Assembly (NCBI GenBank): GCA_963772815.1
Contig: CAVYYV010000002.1
Location: forward strand, 186,001-250,000
Length of the DNA: 64,000 bases
DNA from: DATFFO01 sp963772815
GTDB lineage: Bacteria > Actinomycetota > Acidimicrobiia > Spongiisociales > ZC4RG35
Direction of reading: 5' to 3'
Position numbers and translations under genes: made by a program. A model generated the notes under the pieces. The model saw only the letters and a program-made list of their open reading frames with translations, had not been told where the DNA came from and made no database searches. Within the stretch, counting starts at the first letter, position 1, and the number at the start of each line of letters is the position of its first letter. This document shows, in pieces, positions 7,925-15,770 of the stretch.

Positions 7925-8723
7925 GCCGGGCACTCCGGGCCAGGGCGAGGAATTGTCGCGGCTCGAGCTGTTCGGGTCGGGCGGTCGGCTCTATCCCGGC
8001 CCGGGCGAACACAGCCAGATCGCACCGTTCGGCCAGCGAACCCCTCAGCATCTTGCGCCGCCGGCCGAAAGCCATCCGGGCCAGCTCGAGACCCTCCTCG
8101 AGGTCTGCGGGCGCGGGCGTGCGGTCCAGGCGAAGGACCGTCGACTCCACTCTGGGGGCGGGTACGAACACCTGTGGAGGCACTTCGAAGCGACTATCGA
8201 CTCTTGCCGTCAGGGAAACCACCACGGACGGCATGCCGTAGTCCGCAGAACCGGGGCTCGCCACCAGCCGATCGGCCACCTCCTTCTGCATCATCACCAC
8301 CAGCGATTCCACGGCCGGGACCCGCCGCAGCACATCGAGGACGAGGGGGGTCCCGACGTTGTAGGGGAGGTTGGCCACCAGCTTCCAGGGTCCGCCCGCC
8401 AGGTCGGCGGCCAGGTCCACATGCATCACATCGGCCATTCGGAGATCGACTTCGAGTCCGGACAGGGCCTCCTCGAGGACGGGACCGAGCCGCTCGTCGA
8501 GCTCGTAGGCGACTACCCGAGCGCCGGTCCGCGCAAGAGCTGCGGTCAGGGCGCCGGTCCCTGCACCCACCTCCACCACCCGGTCACCCGGCTCCACTCC
8601 GGCCAGGGAGACCACCTTGTCGATGATGTTGGGATCTGCGAGGAAGTGCTGGCCATACGCCTTGCGGGGGCGGATCCCATGCCGGGACAGAAGATCGGTG
8701 ATGACACGACGAGGTTGGCTCAT
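7917..8723 (-). CDS. rsmA: 16S rRNA (adenine1518/1519-N6)-dimethyltransferase
   Basis: RsmA/KsgA dimethylates two adenines in helix 45 of 16S rRNA. The conserved start is HGIRPRKAYGQHFLADPNI. The SAM pocket is VVEVGAGTGALTAAL and the catalytic motif is VANLPYNVGTPLV (NLPY). ATG 8723 overlaps the tatD stop (ATGA); a longer in-frame start at 8786 would lie inside tatD and is not used. It forms the tatD-rsmA-ispE operon. Confidence 0.96.
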   Translation of the reverse strand: MSQPRRVITDLLSRHGIRPRKAYGQHFLADPNIIDKVVSLAGVEPGDRVVEVGAGTGALTAALARTGARVVAYELDERLGPVLEEALSGLEVDLRMADVMHVDLAADLAGGPWKLVANLPYNVGTPLVLDVLRRVPAVESLVVMMQKEVADRLVASPGSADYGMPSVVVSLTARVDSRFEVPPQVFVPAPRVESTVLRLDRTPAPADLEEGLELARMAFGRRRKMLRGSLAERCDLAVFARAGIEPTARPEQLEPRQFLALARSARHG

Positions 8724-9463
8724 CGAAAGACCCGCGTCGCGGTCCGGGACGTGTATCGAGCTGTCTCGGAGACGGACATGCCCCACACCTCGGCCAGGGC
8801 CCTTCCGGTATGAGCCACCCAGGCCGGCTCATTGGGCTCGCCCCGGTGCGGAGGTGGCGCCAGATAAGGCGTGTCGGTCTCGACCATCGCCCGGTCCGGG
8901 GGGACCTCAGCCGCCGCCAGCCTGATGGTCTCACCCGTCGCAAAGGCGAGGGGGCCCGCGAACGAGAACACCACGCCCAGGTCCAGGAAACGGCGGGTCC
9001 ACCTGCGCCCGCCCGTCCAGCAGTGGAGGACGGCCCGCCCCCCGCATCCGGTCTCTTCCAGTAACTGGTGTACTTCCGCGAATGCATCCCGACAATGAAC
9101 GATGACGGGCTTGTCAAGTGACGCGGCCAGCTCGAGCTGTAGCCGGAACGCCTCCAGCTGGGTCGGCCGGGGCGAGAGATCACGATAGAAATCGAGCCCG
9201 GTCTCACCCACCGCGGCCGCGCCCGCCGCCAGCTCGGCGATCATCTCGCCTTCTTCCGGCCACCGCTCGGCCTCGTGGGGATGCAGACCCGCGCTCCACT
9301 CCATGAGATCGGGGTGTCGTCCGGCCAGCCGGCCGGCGGCCCTGGACGACTCGGCGTCGATGCCCGGGACCAGGAGCCAGTCCACATCGGCTGCCCGCCC
9401 GAGAAGGTCCGTGGTAGGCCGCTCGTCCAACTGGAGATGACAATGCGTGTCTACCCAGGTCAT
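8720..9463 (-). CDS. tatD: TatD-family metal-dependent hydrolase (DNase)
   Basis: It has 247 residues. Metal-binding motifs are DTHCHLQLDE at the start, AVGETGLDFYRD, PVIVHCRDAF, HCWTG and the C-terminal VETDTPYLAPPPHRGEPN. TatD enzymes are TIM-barrel nucleases or hydrolases acting on 3' ends or damaged DNA; substrate here is not proven. It is the first gene of the tatD-rsmA-ispE run and is divergent from an AbrB-like regulator. Confidence 0.93.
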   Translation of the reverse strand: MTWVDTHCHLQLDERPTTDLLGRAADVDWLLVPGIDAESSRAAGRLAGRHPDLMEWSAGLHPHEAERWPEEGEMIAELAAGAAAVGETGLDFYRDLSPRPTQLEAFRLQLELAASLDKPVIVHCRDAFAEVHQLLEETGCGGRAVLHCWTGGRRWTRRFLDLGVVFSFAGPLAFATGETIRLAAAEVPPDRAMVETDTPYLAPPPHRGEPNEPAWVAHTGRALAEVWGMSVSETARYTSRTATRVFR

Positions 9464-9570
9464 ACGACCAAAGAGGCTACCGATCCCGGCGCCATCCCGG
9501 CTCTAGCCCGCACCAATGACGGGATGGCGGTAGGCTCGCCATCACCCGGAGACGCCTTGACGAGGGAAGC

Positions 9571-9807
9571 ATGGACGCTGGCATCGCACGAAAGATCGAC
9601 GACCTGGGACGGGTCGTCATCCCCGCCGAGACCCGGAGGTTGTTCAACATCCGGGAGGGAGATCACATCCTGATCTCGGTCGATGGTCCCCACATCGTGA
9701 TGCGCAAGATGACCAGCACCTGCACCTTCTGTGGCGCTGAGGAACACGTTCAGGATTTCAAGGGCAAGGGCGTGTGCTCTTCCTGTCGCAAGCAGCTCAA
9801 CGACTGA
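9571..9807 (+). CDS. AbrB/SpoVT-type regulator with C-terminal zinc ribbon
   Basis: It has 78 residues. The N-terminus ARKIDDLGRVVIPAETRR is a swapped-hairpin AbrB/MazE DNA-binding fold (about residues 5-48). The C-terminus carries C-T-F-C and C-S-S-C pairs (about residues 51-73) that look like a four-cysteine zinc ribbon. This combination is typical of an actinobacterial AbrB subfamily. It is transcribed divergently from tatD across about 107 bp, so it may regulate itself or the operon opposite. GAGGGAAGC just before the ATG acts as ribosome binding site. Confidence 0.85.
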   Translation: MDAGIARKIDDLGRVVIPAETRRLFNIREGDHILISVDGPHIVMRKMTSTCTFCGAEEHVQDFKGKGVCSSCRKQLND

Positions 9808-9866
9808 CGACTCCTGGATCGCAAGCCCCATCGATTTCGCCCGTGAGACTCTGCGCCCGACCCGAC

Positions 9867-10685
9867 TCAGGACACCAGCTTCTCGTAGATGGCCCGCCGC
9901 CCCACACCGGTTTGGGCGGCCGCCTCCCGGGCTGCCTGAGACGGAGTCATTCCCTCCTCCACCAGCCGCTTCGCCTGCCGCACCGCTTCGTCCAGATCGA
10001 GTGCGGGCGGCGGTCCGCCCGAGACGACGAGGGTGAACTCACCCCGTGGTTCCTCCGAGGACCAGCGCCGCATCGCCTCCGACACGGTTCCCCACCACAG
10101 CTCCTCATGCAGCTTGGTGAGCTCGCGGCCGACACATAGCAACCGGTCGGCGCCGCAAGCCCGTTCCATGTCCGAGAGATCATCCCGGAAGCGATGAGGG
10201 CTGGAGAACAGAACCGAAGGCCGCTCGTCGGCGGCGACCGACGTCAGTTGTGCACGCCGGCGGGCCCCCTTGCGCTCCAGGAAACCCACGAACACGAATG
10301 GGCCCTCCACGAGGCCCGAGCCGGCCACGGCTGCGGTGACGGCCGAGGGGCCGGGGACGACGATCACCTCGGCGTTGCAACCACGAGCCACCTCAACGGC
10401 CGTCTTGCCCGGATCCGATATGGCCGGCATGCCCGCGTCGGTGATCAGCGCTATTCGCTTGCCGTCCTCCAGGTCCTTTGCCAGCTCAGGGGCTCTGTGT
10501 CTCTCGTTTCCGACGAAGAAGGAACGCAGGGGAACCGAAACCCCCAGAGCGTTCATCAGCTTCCCCGACCGGCGGGTGTCCTCGGCGTACACGACGTCCA
10601 CAGAGGCGAGAGTCTCGATCAGACGCGGCGAGGCATCACCCAGATTCCCGATGGGGGTGGCGCAGATGTAGAGCTTTCCCGGCAT
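9867..10685 (-). CDS. rsmI: 16S rRNA (cytidine1402-2'-O)-methyltransferase
   Basis: It has 272 residues of the tetrapyrrole methylase fold. Motifs: CATPIGNLGDASPR at the start, VYAEDTRRSGKLMNALGV, LITDAGMPAISDPG (SAM loop) and VVPGPSAVTAAVAGSGL. RsmI methylates C1402 in the ribosomal P site together with RsmH. The MPGKLYICATPIGNLG start is the conserved one. It overlaps the end of the upstream DUF192-like gene by about 50 bp. Confidence 0.95.
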   Translation of the reverse strand: MPGKLYICATPIGNLGDASPRLIETLASVDVVYAEDTRRSGKLMNALGVSVPLRSFFVGNERHRAPELAKDLEDGKRIALITDAGMPAISDPGKTAVEVARGCNAEVIVVPGPSAVTAAVAGSGLVEGPFVFVGFLERKGARRRAQLTSVAADERPSVLFSSPHRFRDDLSDMERACGADRLLCVGRELTKLHEELWWGTVSEAMRRWSSEEPRGEFTLVVSGGPPPALDLDEAVRQAKRLVEEGMTPSQAAREAAAQTGVGRRAIYEKLVS

Positions 10686-11013
10686 CGAGGTCAGCTTCGC
10701 CGGGCCCGGGCCCGAAGGTCAAACGATCTCCCACCCGGGGAGGCGTCATCTCGACGGGAAGCTCCAGCACCCACCGTGCTCCGGCGAGAAGGAGAATCCG
10801 TCGTGGCTGGAGCACGCGGACCGAGATCACGGTTCCCGCCCCGTCGAGGCCGACCACCCGGAGCGGCCGGCGCAGCCAGAACCCGTGCACCGATCGCGTG
10901 CGGATGAGGAGAGGCGCCGGGCGCCGGGCCATCAGGCCCCGCCAACGCTGACCAAATCCACGCGCCACACGAAGGCCGTCCAGGCTGTATCCGTGTCGGC
11001 CCCGAGCCCGCAT
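10636..11013 (-). CDS. DUF192 (UPF0127)-like protein
   Basis: It has 125 residues. The core RGLMARRPAPLLIRTRSVHG, FWLRRPLRVVGLDGAGTV and AGARWVLELP follow the DUF192 layout (GLMfR, F-x-M-x-x-P-l-D-v-x-f-l-d, A-x-x-v-L-E). Some usual residues are changed, so the assignment is moderate. Function of the family is unknown. It overlaps rsmI by 50 bp in another frame, longer than usual coupling, so its last 15 residues may be fortuitous. No N-terminal signal is evident. Confidence 0.65.
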   Translation of the reverse strand: MRARGRHGYSLDGLRVARGFGQRWRGLMARRPAPLLIRTRSVHGFWLRRPLRVVGLDGAGTVISVRVLQPRRILLLAGARWVLELPVEMTPPRVGDRLTFGPGPGEADLDAGKALHLRHPHRESG

Positions 11014-11053
11014 CCCTTCAACCTATCTCCAGACCCGCCGGTCGGGAAGGGTC

Positions 11054-12430
11054 TCAACCTCCGCCGGTGGTGGCGGTCGTGTCGCCGGTCGGGGAGGCCG
11101 GCACCGCCTGGGCCACCGCGCTGAGGAATGCGTCCTCCGCGGAAGCCGCCACGAAATAGACGTCGGAGCCGTCCGTCCGGACCCACGCGTGGTCGTTGCC
11201 CTCGTAGGCCGTGCCCCCCTCCAGGTCGTGGCCCGTGCCCGCGTCCATGGCGGCGGCGACATAGTCCTCCAGAGCCGCGGCCATCTCGCCCGCATCGTCC
11301 TCGGTGTCACCCTGATAGTGGAGTGCCAAAGCCGCATCGGTGCCGTCGAAGAGCAGGTCGTAGGTGTCTCCACCCCACCCCCGGGAGGCAGAATCAGACT
11401 CGGTCGGGTCCAGGAACTGGTTGAACATCAGCGAGAACCCGAGCTCACCCCACGTTGAGCGATAGGCCAGATCGTACCCGTCGATGGTCACGTTCTCGGG
11501 CGGAAGCGAGACGGGGACCTCGTCGGGGTAGTTGGACGGGTCGATGATCTGCTCGGTGGAGGCGGGTGGGTTCTCGTAGGCGGAGGCGACCGCGTCGAAT
11601 CCACCCTGGTCGTGAAGGCGGTTGGCGAAGATGAAGCCCGAGTCGTAGGGGAAGACCAGGGCGTCCTGGATGAACTTGGGGGCCGACTGGAACACGTCGG
11701 TGGAGGCCGAGAAGGCATCGGCGAAGAACTCCCCCTGCTGCTCGGGTGACAGGGCCTGAATGTAGAGGAATTCGGCCAGGACGGCGTCCCCTTCGATCAG
11801 TGCCTGATAGGCGGAGGATTGGTCGAAATGGTCCTGGTCGATCATCGACGTGTACAGCTGGTGGAAGCCGTAGTACTGATCGGTCAGTGCATGAGTCAGT
11901 TCATGGATGAGGGTGGCCTGCTGGGTGGGCGTAAAACCCTCCTCCGAGATGGGCACCACCAACTCCTTGGCATCGCCGTCGTAATAGCCGGCGACCTGCT
12001 CGGAGTAGAGGTCCGAATAGAGAGAAGTCAGGTCGGTGTCGCTGGTGATCAAGCCCAGGAGGCGGTAGAGCGCCTGATCGGCCGGCACATCGGCCAGGTC
12101 CTCGGTGAGCTGGTCCCGGACTCTTCGGGCCAGCTCATCGCTGCTGACGACGGTGACCGTGGGAGGCTCCTGGAACTGAAGGCCCCTCACCTGCTCGGTC
12201 TGAGCGATGAGATCCGCCAGCTGAGCTCGAACCTCTTCGGGCAGGTTCTCGGTTCCGGCCGGAAGGGTGGTGATGGTCGTCGTGGGGGGCGGAACGGTGG
12301 TGACCGCAGCGGAGGTCGGGGGCGTGGATGAAGCTACCGAGCCTGTGGTGGTCTCGGCACCACCACCGACGGTGCAGGCGGATAACAAAGCGAACGCGAC
12401 CGTTGCGACGGCCCAGCGGCGGGTGAGCAT
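11054..12430 (-). CDS. Lipoprotein with HExxH zinc-peptidase motif
   Basis: It has 458 residues. A signal peptide ends in the lipobox LLSAC (Cys19), followed by a Thr/Ser/Pro-rich linker to about residue 58. The zincin motif HELTH is at residues 176-180 (LIHELTHALTDQYYGF), and E-G-D-A-V about 40 residues later could supply a third ligand. It is expected to be exported and lipid-anchored outside the cell. Substrate is unknown. I do not recognise a named family beyond lipoprotein metallopeptidase-like proteins common in actinobacteria. The 131-bp gap to the DoxX-Rieske gene is a divergent promoter region. Confidence 0.75.
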   Translation of the reverse strand: MLTRRWAVATVAFALLSACTVGGGAETTTGSVASSTPPTSAAVTTVPPPTTTITTLPAGTENLPEEVRAQLADLIAQTEQVRGLQFQEPPTVTVVSSDELARRVRDQLTEDLADVPADQALYRLLGLITSDTDLTSLYSDLYSEQVAGYYDGDAKELVVPISEEGFTPTQQATLIHELTHALTDQYYGFHQLYTSMIDQDHFDQSSAYQALIEGDAVLAEFLYIQALSPEQQGEFFADAFSASTDVFQSAPKFIQDALVFPYDSGFIFANRLHDQGGFDAVASAYENPPASTEQIIDPSNYPDEVPVSLPPENVTIDGYDLAYRSTWGELGFSLMFNQFLDPTESDSASRGWGGDTYDLLFDGTDAALALHYQGDTEDDAGEMAAALEDYVAAAMDAGTGHDLEGGTAYEGNDHAWVRTDGSDVYFVAASAEDAFLSAVAQAVPASPTGDTTATTGGG

Positions 12431-12561
12431 GAAAACGTGAGACTACCGAAGCCCGGCCGATACTCCAGGCCTCGATCCGCCGCCGGGGCGTGGCCCCGTC
12501 CGGTCTTCTTTACCAATTCCTAACCATGGCTTTCCACGCGGTTTAAGCCCCATCCCGTAGT

Positions 12562-13743
12562 TTGACCACCGTGCCTCAGACACCCACGCTTCGATTCCAG
12601 TCGCCCCGCACGCCTCGGTATACCGGAACGATCCTCATTCCGCTGCGCGCCTTCCTGGGCGTGACCTTCCTCTATGCCGGGCTCCAGAAGTTCGCCGATC
12701 CATCCTTCCTCTCCTCCTCCGATCCGGGTTCTATCGGTGCCCAGATCCAAGCTGCCGTTCGCACCAGCCCTATCGCGGGCTTGCTGGGATCCGTCGCCCA
12801 CTTCGCCACACCGATCGGCCTGCTGATCGCGCTCGGTGAGATTGCGGTGGGCATCGGTGCCCTGCTCGGGCTATGGACCCGAATCGCCGCCCTGGGGGGC
12901 ATGCTGCTGTCTCTGGGTTTCCTGCTGGCCGTGAGCTGGCACACCCAGCCCTACTACCTCGGACCCGACATCATCTCCCTGTTCGCCTGGACCCCGCTCG
13001 CCATCGCCGGCGACGGAGGCGTCCTCTCCATCGACGCCTACCTGAATCAACGCGTCGCCCACCAGTCACACGAGACCGGGCCCGATCTGGCCCGTCGCCA
13101 GTTGCTGGCCCGGGGAGCGGCCACCGCCATGGTCACGGCGTTCGCGCTGGTCGGCGGCGGGCTCACGGCGGCCGCCGGGCGCCTGTTCTCCTCCGGCACG
13201 ACCGCGTCCGGCTCGTCCACCCAGGCCATGGGCGCCCCCTCCAGCAGCCCGGCCACGACGCTTCGCTCGACGACCAGCACCAGTCCCACCACCAGCGCCA
13301 CCTCCCCCACGACCACACCATCCACCCAGACCACGCCGACGACCAGCCCTTCGACGACCAGCCCTTCGACGACCAGCCCTCCGACGACCAGCCCTCCGAC
13401 GACCAGCCCTCCGACGACCACCGGCTCCCCCACCGGCAAGGGAGTGGCGCTGGCGCCCGCCGACAAGCTCCAGGTGGGCCAGGCCGGGTACTTCACAGAT
13501 CCCGCCACCGGGACTCCGGCCATCCTGGTCCGGGTGTCCCAGGACCAGTTCAGCGCCCATAGCGCCCTCTGCACCCATGCCGGTTGCATGGTCAACTACT
13601 CGGGCAGCACGCTGGCCTGCCCGTGCCACGGAGCGGCCTTCGACCCGGCCACCGGCCAGGTGTTACGCGGTCCTGCTCGTCGTCCCCTGCCCGAGATATC
13701 CGTGCAGCTTGGATCCGACGGCGAGATCTACGTCGACACCTGA
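12562..13743 (+). CDS. DoxX-like membrane domain fused to a Rieske [2Fe-2S] domain
   Basis: It has 393 residues. Residues 22-150 contain four hydrophobic helices with LRAFLGVTFLYAGLQKF and LGLWTRIAALGGMLLSLGF, a DoxX/DoxD-type fold. Residues 178-205 read RRQLLARGAATAMVTAFALV, resembling the twin-arginine signal-anchor of Rieske proteins. A Thr/Ser/Pro linker with five repeats covers about 212-292. The C-terminal Rieske domain has C337-T-H339, C342 and C353-P-C355-H356. C337, H339, C353 and H356 are expected cluster ligands, and C342/C355 the bc1-type disulfide. Predicted topology puts the cluster outside. Its role is probably quinone or thiol-linked electron transfer, not proven. The start is TTG 12562 or GTG 12571. 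It converges on the heliorhodopsin gene (10 bp). Confidence 0.85.
   Translation: MTTVPQTPTLRFQSPRTPRYTGTILIPLRAFLGVTFLYAGLQKFADPSFLSSSDPGSIGAQIQAAVRTSPIAGLLGSVAHFATPIGLLIALGEIAVGIGALLGLWTRIAALGGMLLSLGFLLAVSWHTQPYYLGPDIISLFAWTPLAIAGDGGVLSIDAYLNQRVAHQSHETGPDLARRQLLARGAATAMVTAFALVGGGLTAAAGRLFSSGTTASGSSTQAMGAPSSSPATTLRSTTSTSPTTSATSPTTTPSTQTTPTTSPSTTSPSTTSPPTTSPPTTSPPTTTGSPTGKGVALAPADKLQVGQAGYFTDPATGTPAILVRVSQDQFSAHSALCTHAGCMVNYSGSTLACPCHGAAFDPATGQVLRGPARRPLPEISVQLGSDGEIYVDT
13339..13413. repeat. Five 15-bp tandem repeats encoding a TTSPS/P linker
   Basis: Five consecutive units of ACGACCAGCCCTYCG lie in frame inside the DoxX-Rieske gene, extending the low-complexity linker. Unit changes would lengthen the tether without shifting frame, so this is a candidate length-polymorphic site. 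Confidence 0.85.
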
Positions 13744-13753
13744 ACCGACTGAG

Positions 13754-14533
13754 TCACGAAGCCAGGGCGCCGGCGAACACCTGCCAAGCCAGGGCCGACT
13801 TGGCAACCAAGCTCAGGAGCACGTAGGTCGACTCCCCGAATTGATAGTCAGCCCAGCGTCCCACCTGTCGGTACTGCAGGACCATGACGATGGCGAAACA
13901 ATTGAAGAACACGAACAGGGAGAAGAAGATCCCGTACACGAATCCGGGAGGGCTGGCCGCTACTCCCGGACTCACCAGGTAGATGGCGATGGCGATCCAG
14001 GGTATGGCCCCAGCCAGGACGCCAAACCAGTAGGGGAGCCAGCCGACCGACCGCCCCGGCGTTTCGTACTTCTCCTGTAGCAAGCCGAACAAGACCATCG
14101 AGGCGTTCACACCGGCCAGAGCCAGCAACGCAGCGATGTCGGCGATGCCCACCAGCATGGCGATGAGGACGACCATCACCGACGAAGACAACGAGTACTC
14201 GATCCAGCGGGCGTAATTGCGCTGTCGAGCGAGGTTCCTCCGGTACCACTGATATATGCCCGGCGCAGCGATCAAGAAGTGGGCCGCCGCCGACAGAAAC
14301 AGAAAGACGGCCACGCCCCAGGCGAGGCTCACCTCGAACATCGGCTGCACCTCGGGGGACGCCGACCCTGGCGGGCCCGTCATGAACGTGCCTACCACCG
14401 GAAGCGCGAAGCCGTTGCTGAGAGCGACGACTACCAGTCCCTGGAGCGCATGCAGACCTCCCATCATCAGGTTGTATGGGCGGAGCCGATCTCGCCTACC
14501 CGTCTTCGTGTGCGTGGAGTCAGAAACAGTCAT
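13754..14533 (-). CDS. Heliorhodopsin
   Basis: It has 259 residues and seven hydrophobic helices. Helix C carries RWIEYSLSSSVMVVLIAML, with E112 in the Schiff-base counterion position. Helix G carries LSLVAKSALAWQVFAGAL, with K245 as the retinal-binding lysine. GVNASMVLFGLLQEKYETP and PPGFVYGIFFSLFVFFN are further family signatures. Heliorhodopsins bind retinal, insert with the N-terminus inside, and usually lack ion pumping; sensory or enzyme-regulating roles are proposed. The ATG at 14533 gives the usual length. It is downstream of the B12-photosensor gene on the same strand, separated by a MITE. No retinal-synthesis gene (brp/blh, crtY) is seen in this window. Confidence 0.96.
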   Translation of the reverse strand: MTVSDSTHTKTGRRDRLRPYNLMMGGLHALQGLVVVALSNGFALPVVGTFMTGPPGSASPEVQPMFEVSLAWGVAVFLFLSAAAHFLIAAPGIYQWYRRNLARQRNYARWIEYSLSSSVMVVLIAMLVGIADIAALLALAGVNASMVLFGLLQEKYETPGRSVGWLPYWFGVLAGAIPWIAIAIYLVSPGVAASPPGFVYGIFFSLFVFFNCFAIVMVLQYRQVGRWADYQFGESTYVLLSLVAKSALAWQVFAGALAS

Positions 14534-14598
14534 GCCCCCTATTCGTAGCACCGCTGCAAGACGGATGTCCGGACTCGATAGCCAGACCAAGAAATCCT

Positions 14599-14762
14599 AG
14601 GAGTCTGTTGGATAATGCCGTTGCTCGGATTGGCGGCCAGGCGCGCCAACCGCAAGGCCGAGGTCTCGCCACTACTTGTATCGGAATGGCGGGGCCGAGA
14701 ACGCAGCGGGTGGCGATGCATGGTCGTCAAGACGGGTGACATGCATTGTTCAACGGGCTCCT
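14599..14762. repeat. MITE-like element, 164 bp, copy 1
   Basis: The ends are AGGAGTCTGTTGGATAATGC and the reverse complement of AGGAGCCCGTTGAACAATGC, matching at 16 of 20 positions. The same 164-bp unit recurs at 60961-61124 with about ten mismatches by eye. It carries no ORF. Its right end contributes to the stop codon of the B12-binding gene. Its termini resemble those of the IS1182-family element at 61127 (15 of 20 positions for one end), suggesting mobilisation in trans. Confidence 0.85.
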
Positions 14763-15756
14763 AAGAGTCTTCCGCTTCCAGCGCCTCGTCGAGCACGGTT
14801 AGGGCTGTGGGGAAACCCCCGTCCAGGTGGGAACGAACGGCCGCGACGACGCTTCCTTGAGCTTCGAGTCCATGGGCGGCCAGCGTGTCGCGCTGCCAGC
14901 GGAGCGTATCCACCAACGGATCCGGATCCTCCACCAGCATGGCACCCTCCACGGCGCCCAACAGCACCTTCAACTGACTCAGGAGTAGGCCGCCGTCTCC
15001 ATTGGACACCGCCTGGACCACATCCGAATAAGAACCGGCCAGCACCATCGGTCGGCTGCGTGACAACGCCTCCAGATCGCCTGAAGGACCGTGGGCCTGC
15101 GACTCAGCCAGAATCGGATCCGGATTCCAGCTCTCGAACACCGCTGCCACATCACGTGGGGAAGCCACCCAGGCATCGGCTCCCAGGGTCGATGCCCAGC
15201 GTCCAACCTCTCCAAACGCCCGCCCACCAACGATGACCGGCACGCCGACTTCGTGACTGGCCCTGATGGCCGCGCGCGCCGCCGGCAGGTGCATCGCCAT
15301 CGCAGCCGACAGCAGAACAACGGCGGGACGCTCCTCGGCCAGATACTCCTTCAGGTCCGGAGCCGGAACGCTGGCGCCGAGAAATGTGGTCCGATAGCCC
15401 AGAAAGAGCAGGTGAGCGGCCGCCGCCCGGGCGGGAAGTGAATGGGCGTCTCCATCGACCGTCGCCGCCACGATGTGCAGCCCGTCGTCGGGTTGGTCGA
15501 AGGAACCGGCCAACAGCGACACGACCGTCTCCAAGGCGGCCGTGGCGGCGTGTTCCTGGGAGATCAAGTAGTCGCCCTGTTGCCACCTCTGGCCGATATG
15601 CGCTGCGGTAGGGATCAGCAGGTCGAACAGGACGGTCTCGAGGGGTATCCCTTCGTCGAGAAGCCCGGACACGATGTAGTACAGAGTGCCTGTATCGCCT
15701 GCAGTGGCTGTCGAGGTCACCGCCAGCTGGGCCTGAGAGATTCTCTGGGATTCCAT
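14761..15756 (-). CDS. CarH/LitR-type cobalamin-binding photosensor module without HTH
   Basis: It has 331 residues from ATG 15756. Residues 22-85 form the helical B12-cap domain with the photoreceptor motif W58-x9-E68-H69 (WQQGDYLISQEH). Residues 92-205 are the Rossmann-like B12-binding domain with the lower-ligand histidine H105 in DGDAHSLP; the usual Gly of D-x-H-x-x-G is a Pro. A further helical region of about 110 residues at the C-terminus is unassigned. Unlike CarH/LitR there is no MerR DNA-binding domain. It is divergent from an ECF sigma gene and upstream of heliorhodopsin. Light-dependent control of the sigma factor is an inference. The TAG stop is completed at the MITE edge. Confidence 0.85.
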   Translation of the reverse strand: MESQRISQAQLAVTSTATAGDTGTLYYIVSGLLDEGIPLETVLFDLLIPTAAHIGQRWQQGDYLISQEHAATAALETVVSLLAGSFDQPDDGLHIVAATVDGDAHSLPARAAAAHLLFLGYRTTFLGASVPAPDLKEYLAEERPAVVLLSAAMAMHLPAARAAIRASHEVGVPVIVGGRAFGEVGRWASTLGADAWVASPRDVAAVFESWNPDPILAESQAHGPSGDLEALSRSRPMVLAGSYSDVVQAVSNGDGGLLLSQLKVLLGAVEGAMLVEDPDPLVDTLRWQRDTLAAHGLEAQGSVVAAVRSHLDGGFPTALTVLDEALEAEDS

Positions 15757-15770
15757 GCGTGACCTCACGC
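15757..15770. promoter_or_regulatory. Palindrome GCGTGA-CC-TCACGC abutting the photosensor start
   Basis: Perfect 6-bp arms with a 2-bp spacer touch the ATG of the B12 gene, in the 88-bp gap shared with the divergent ECF sigma gene. A second small palindrome, GCCGG-ACA-CCGGC, lies at 15775-15787. Both positions suit operators or translation-start hairpins. No experimental support. Confidence 0.4.

Noticed and set aside
13339..13413. Possible CRISPR-like direct repeats
   Set aside because: Units are 15 bp, contiguous, without spacers and in frame within a protein linker; there are no cas genes.
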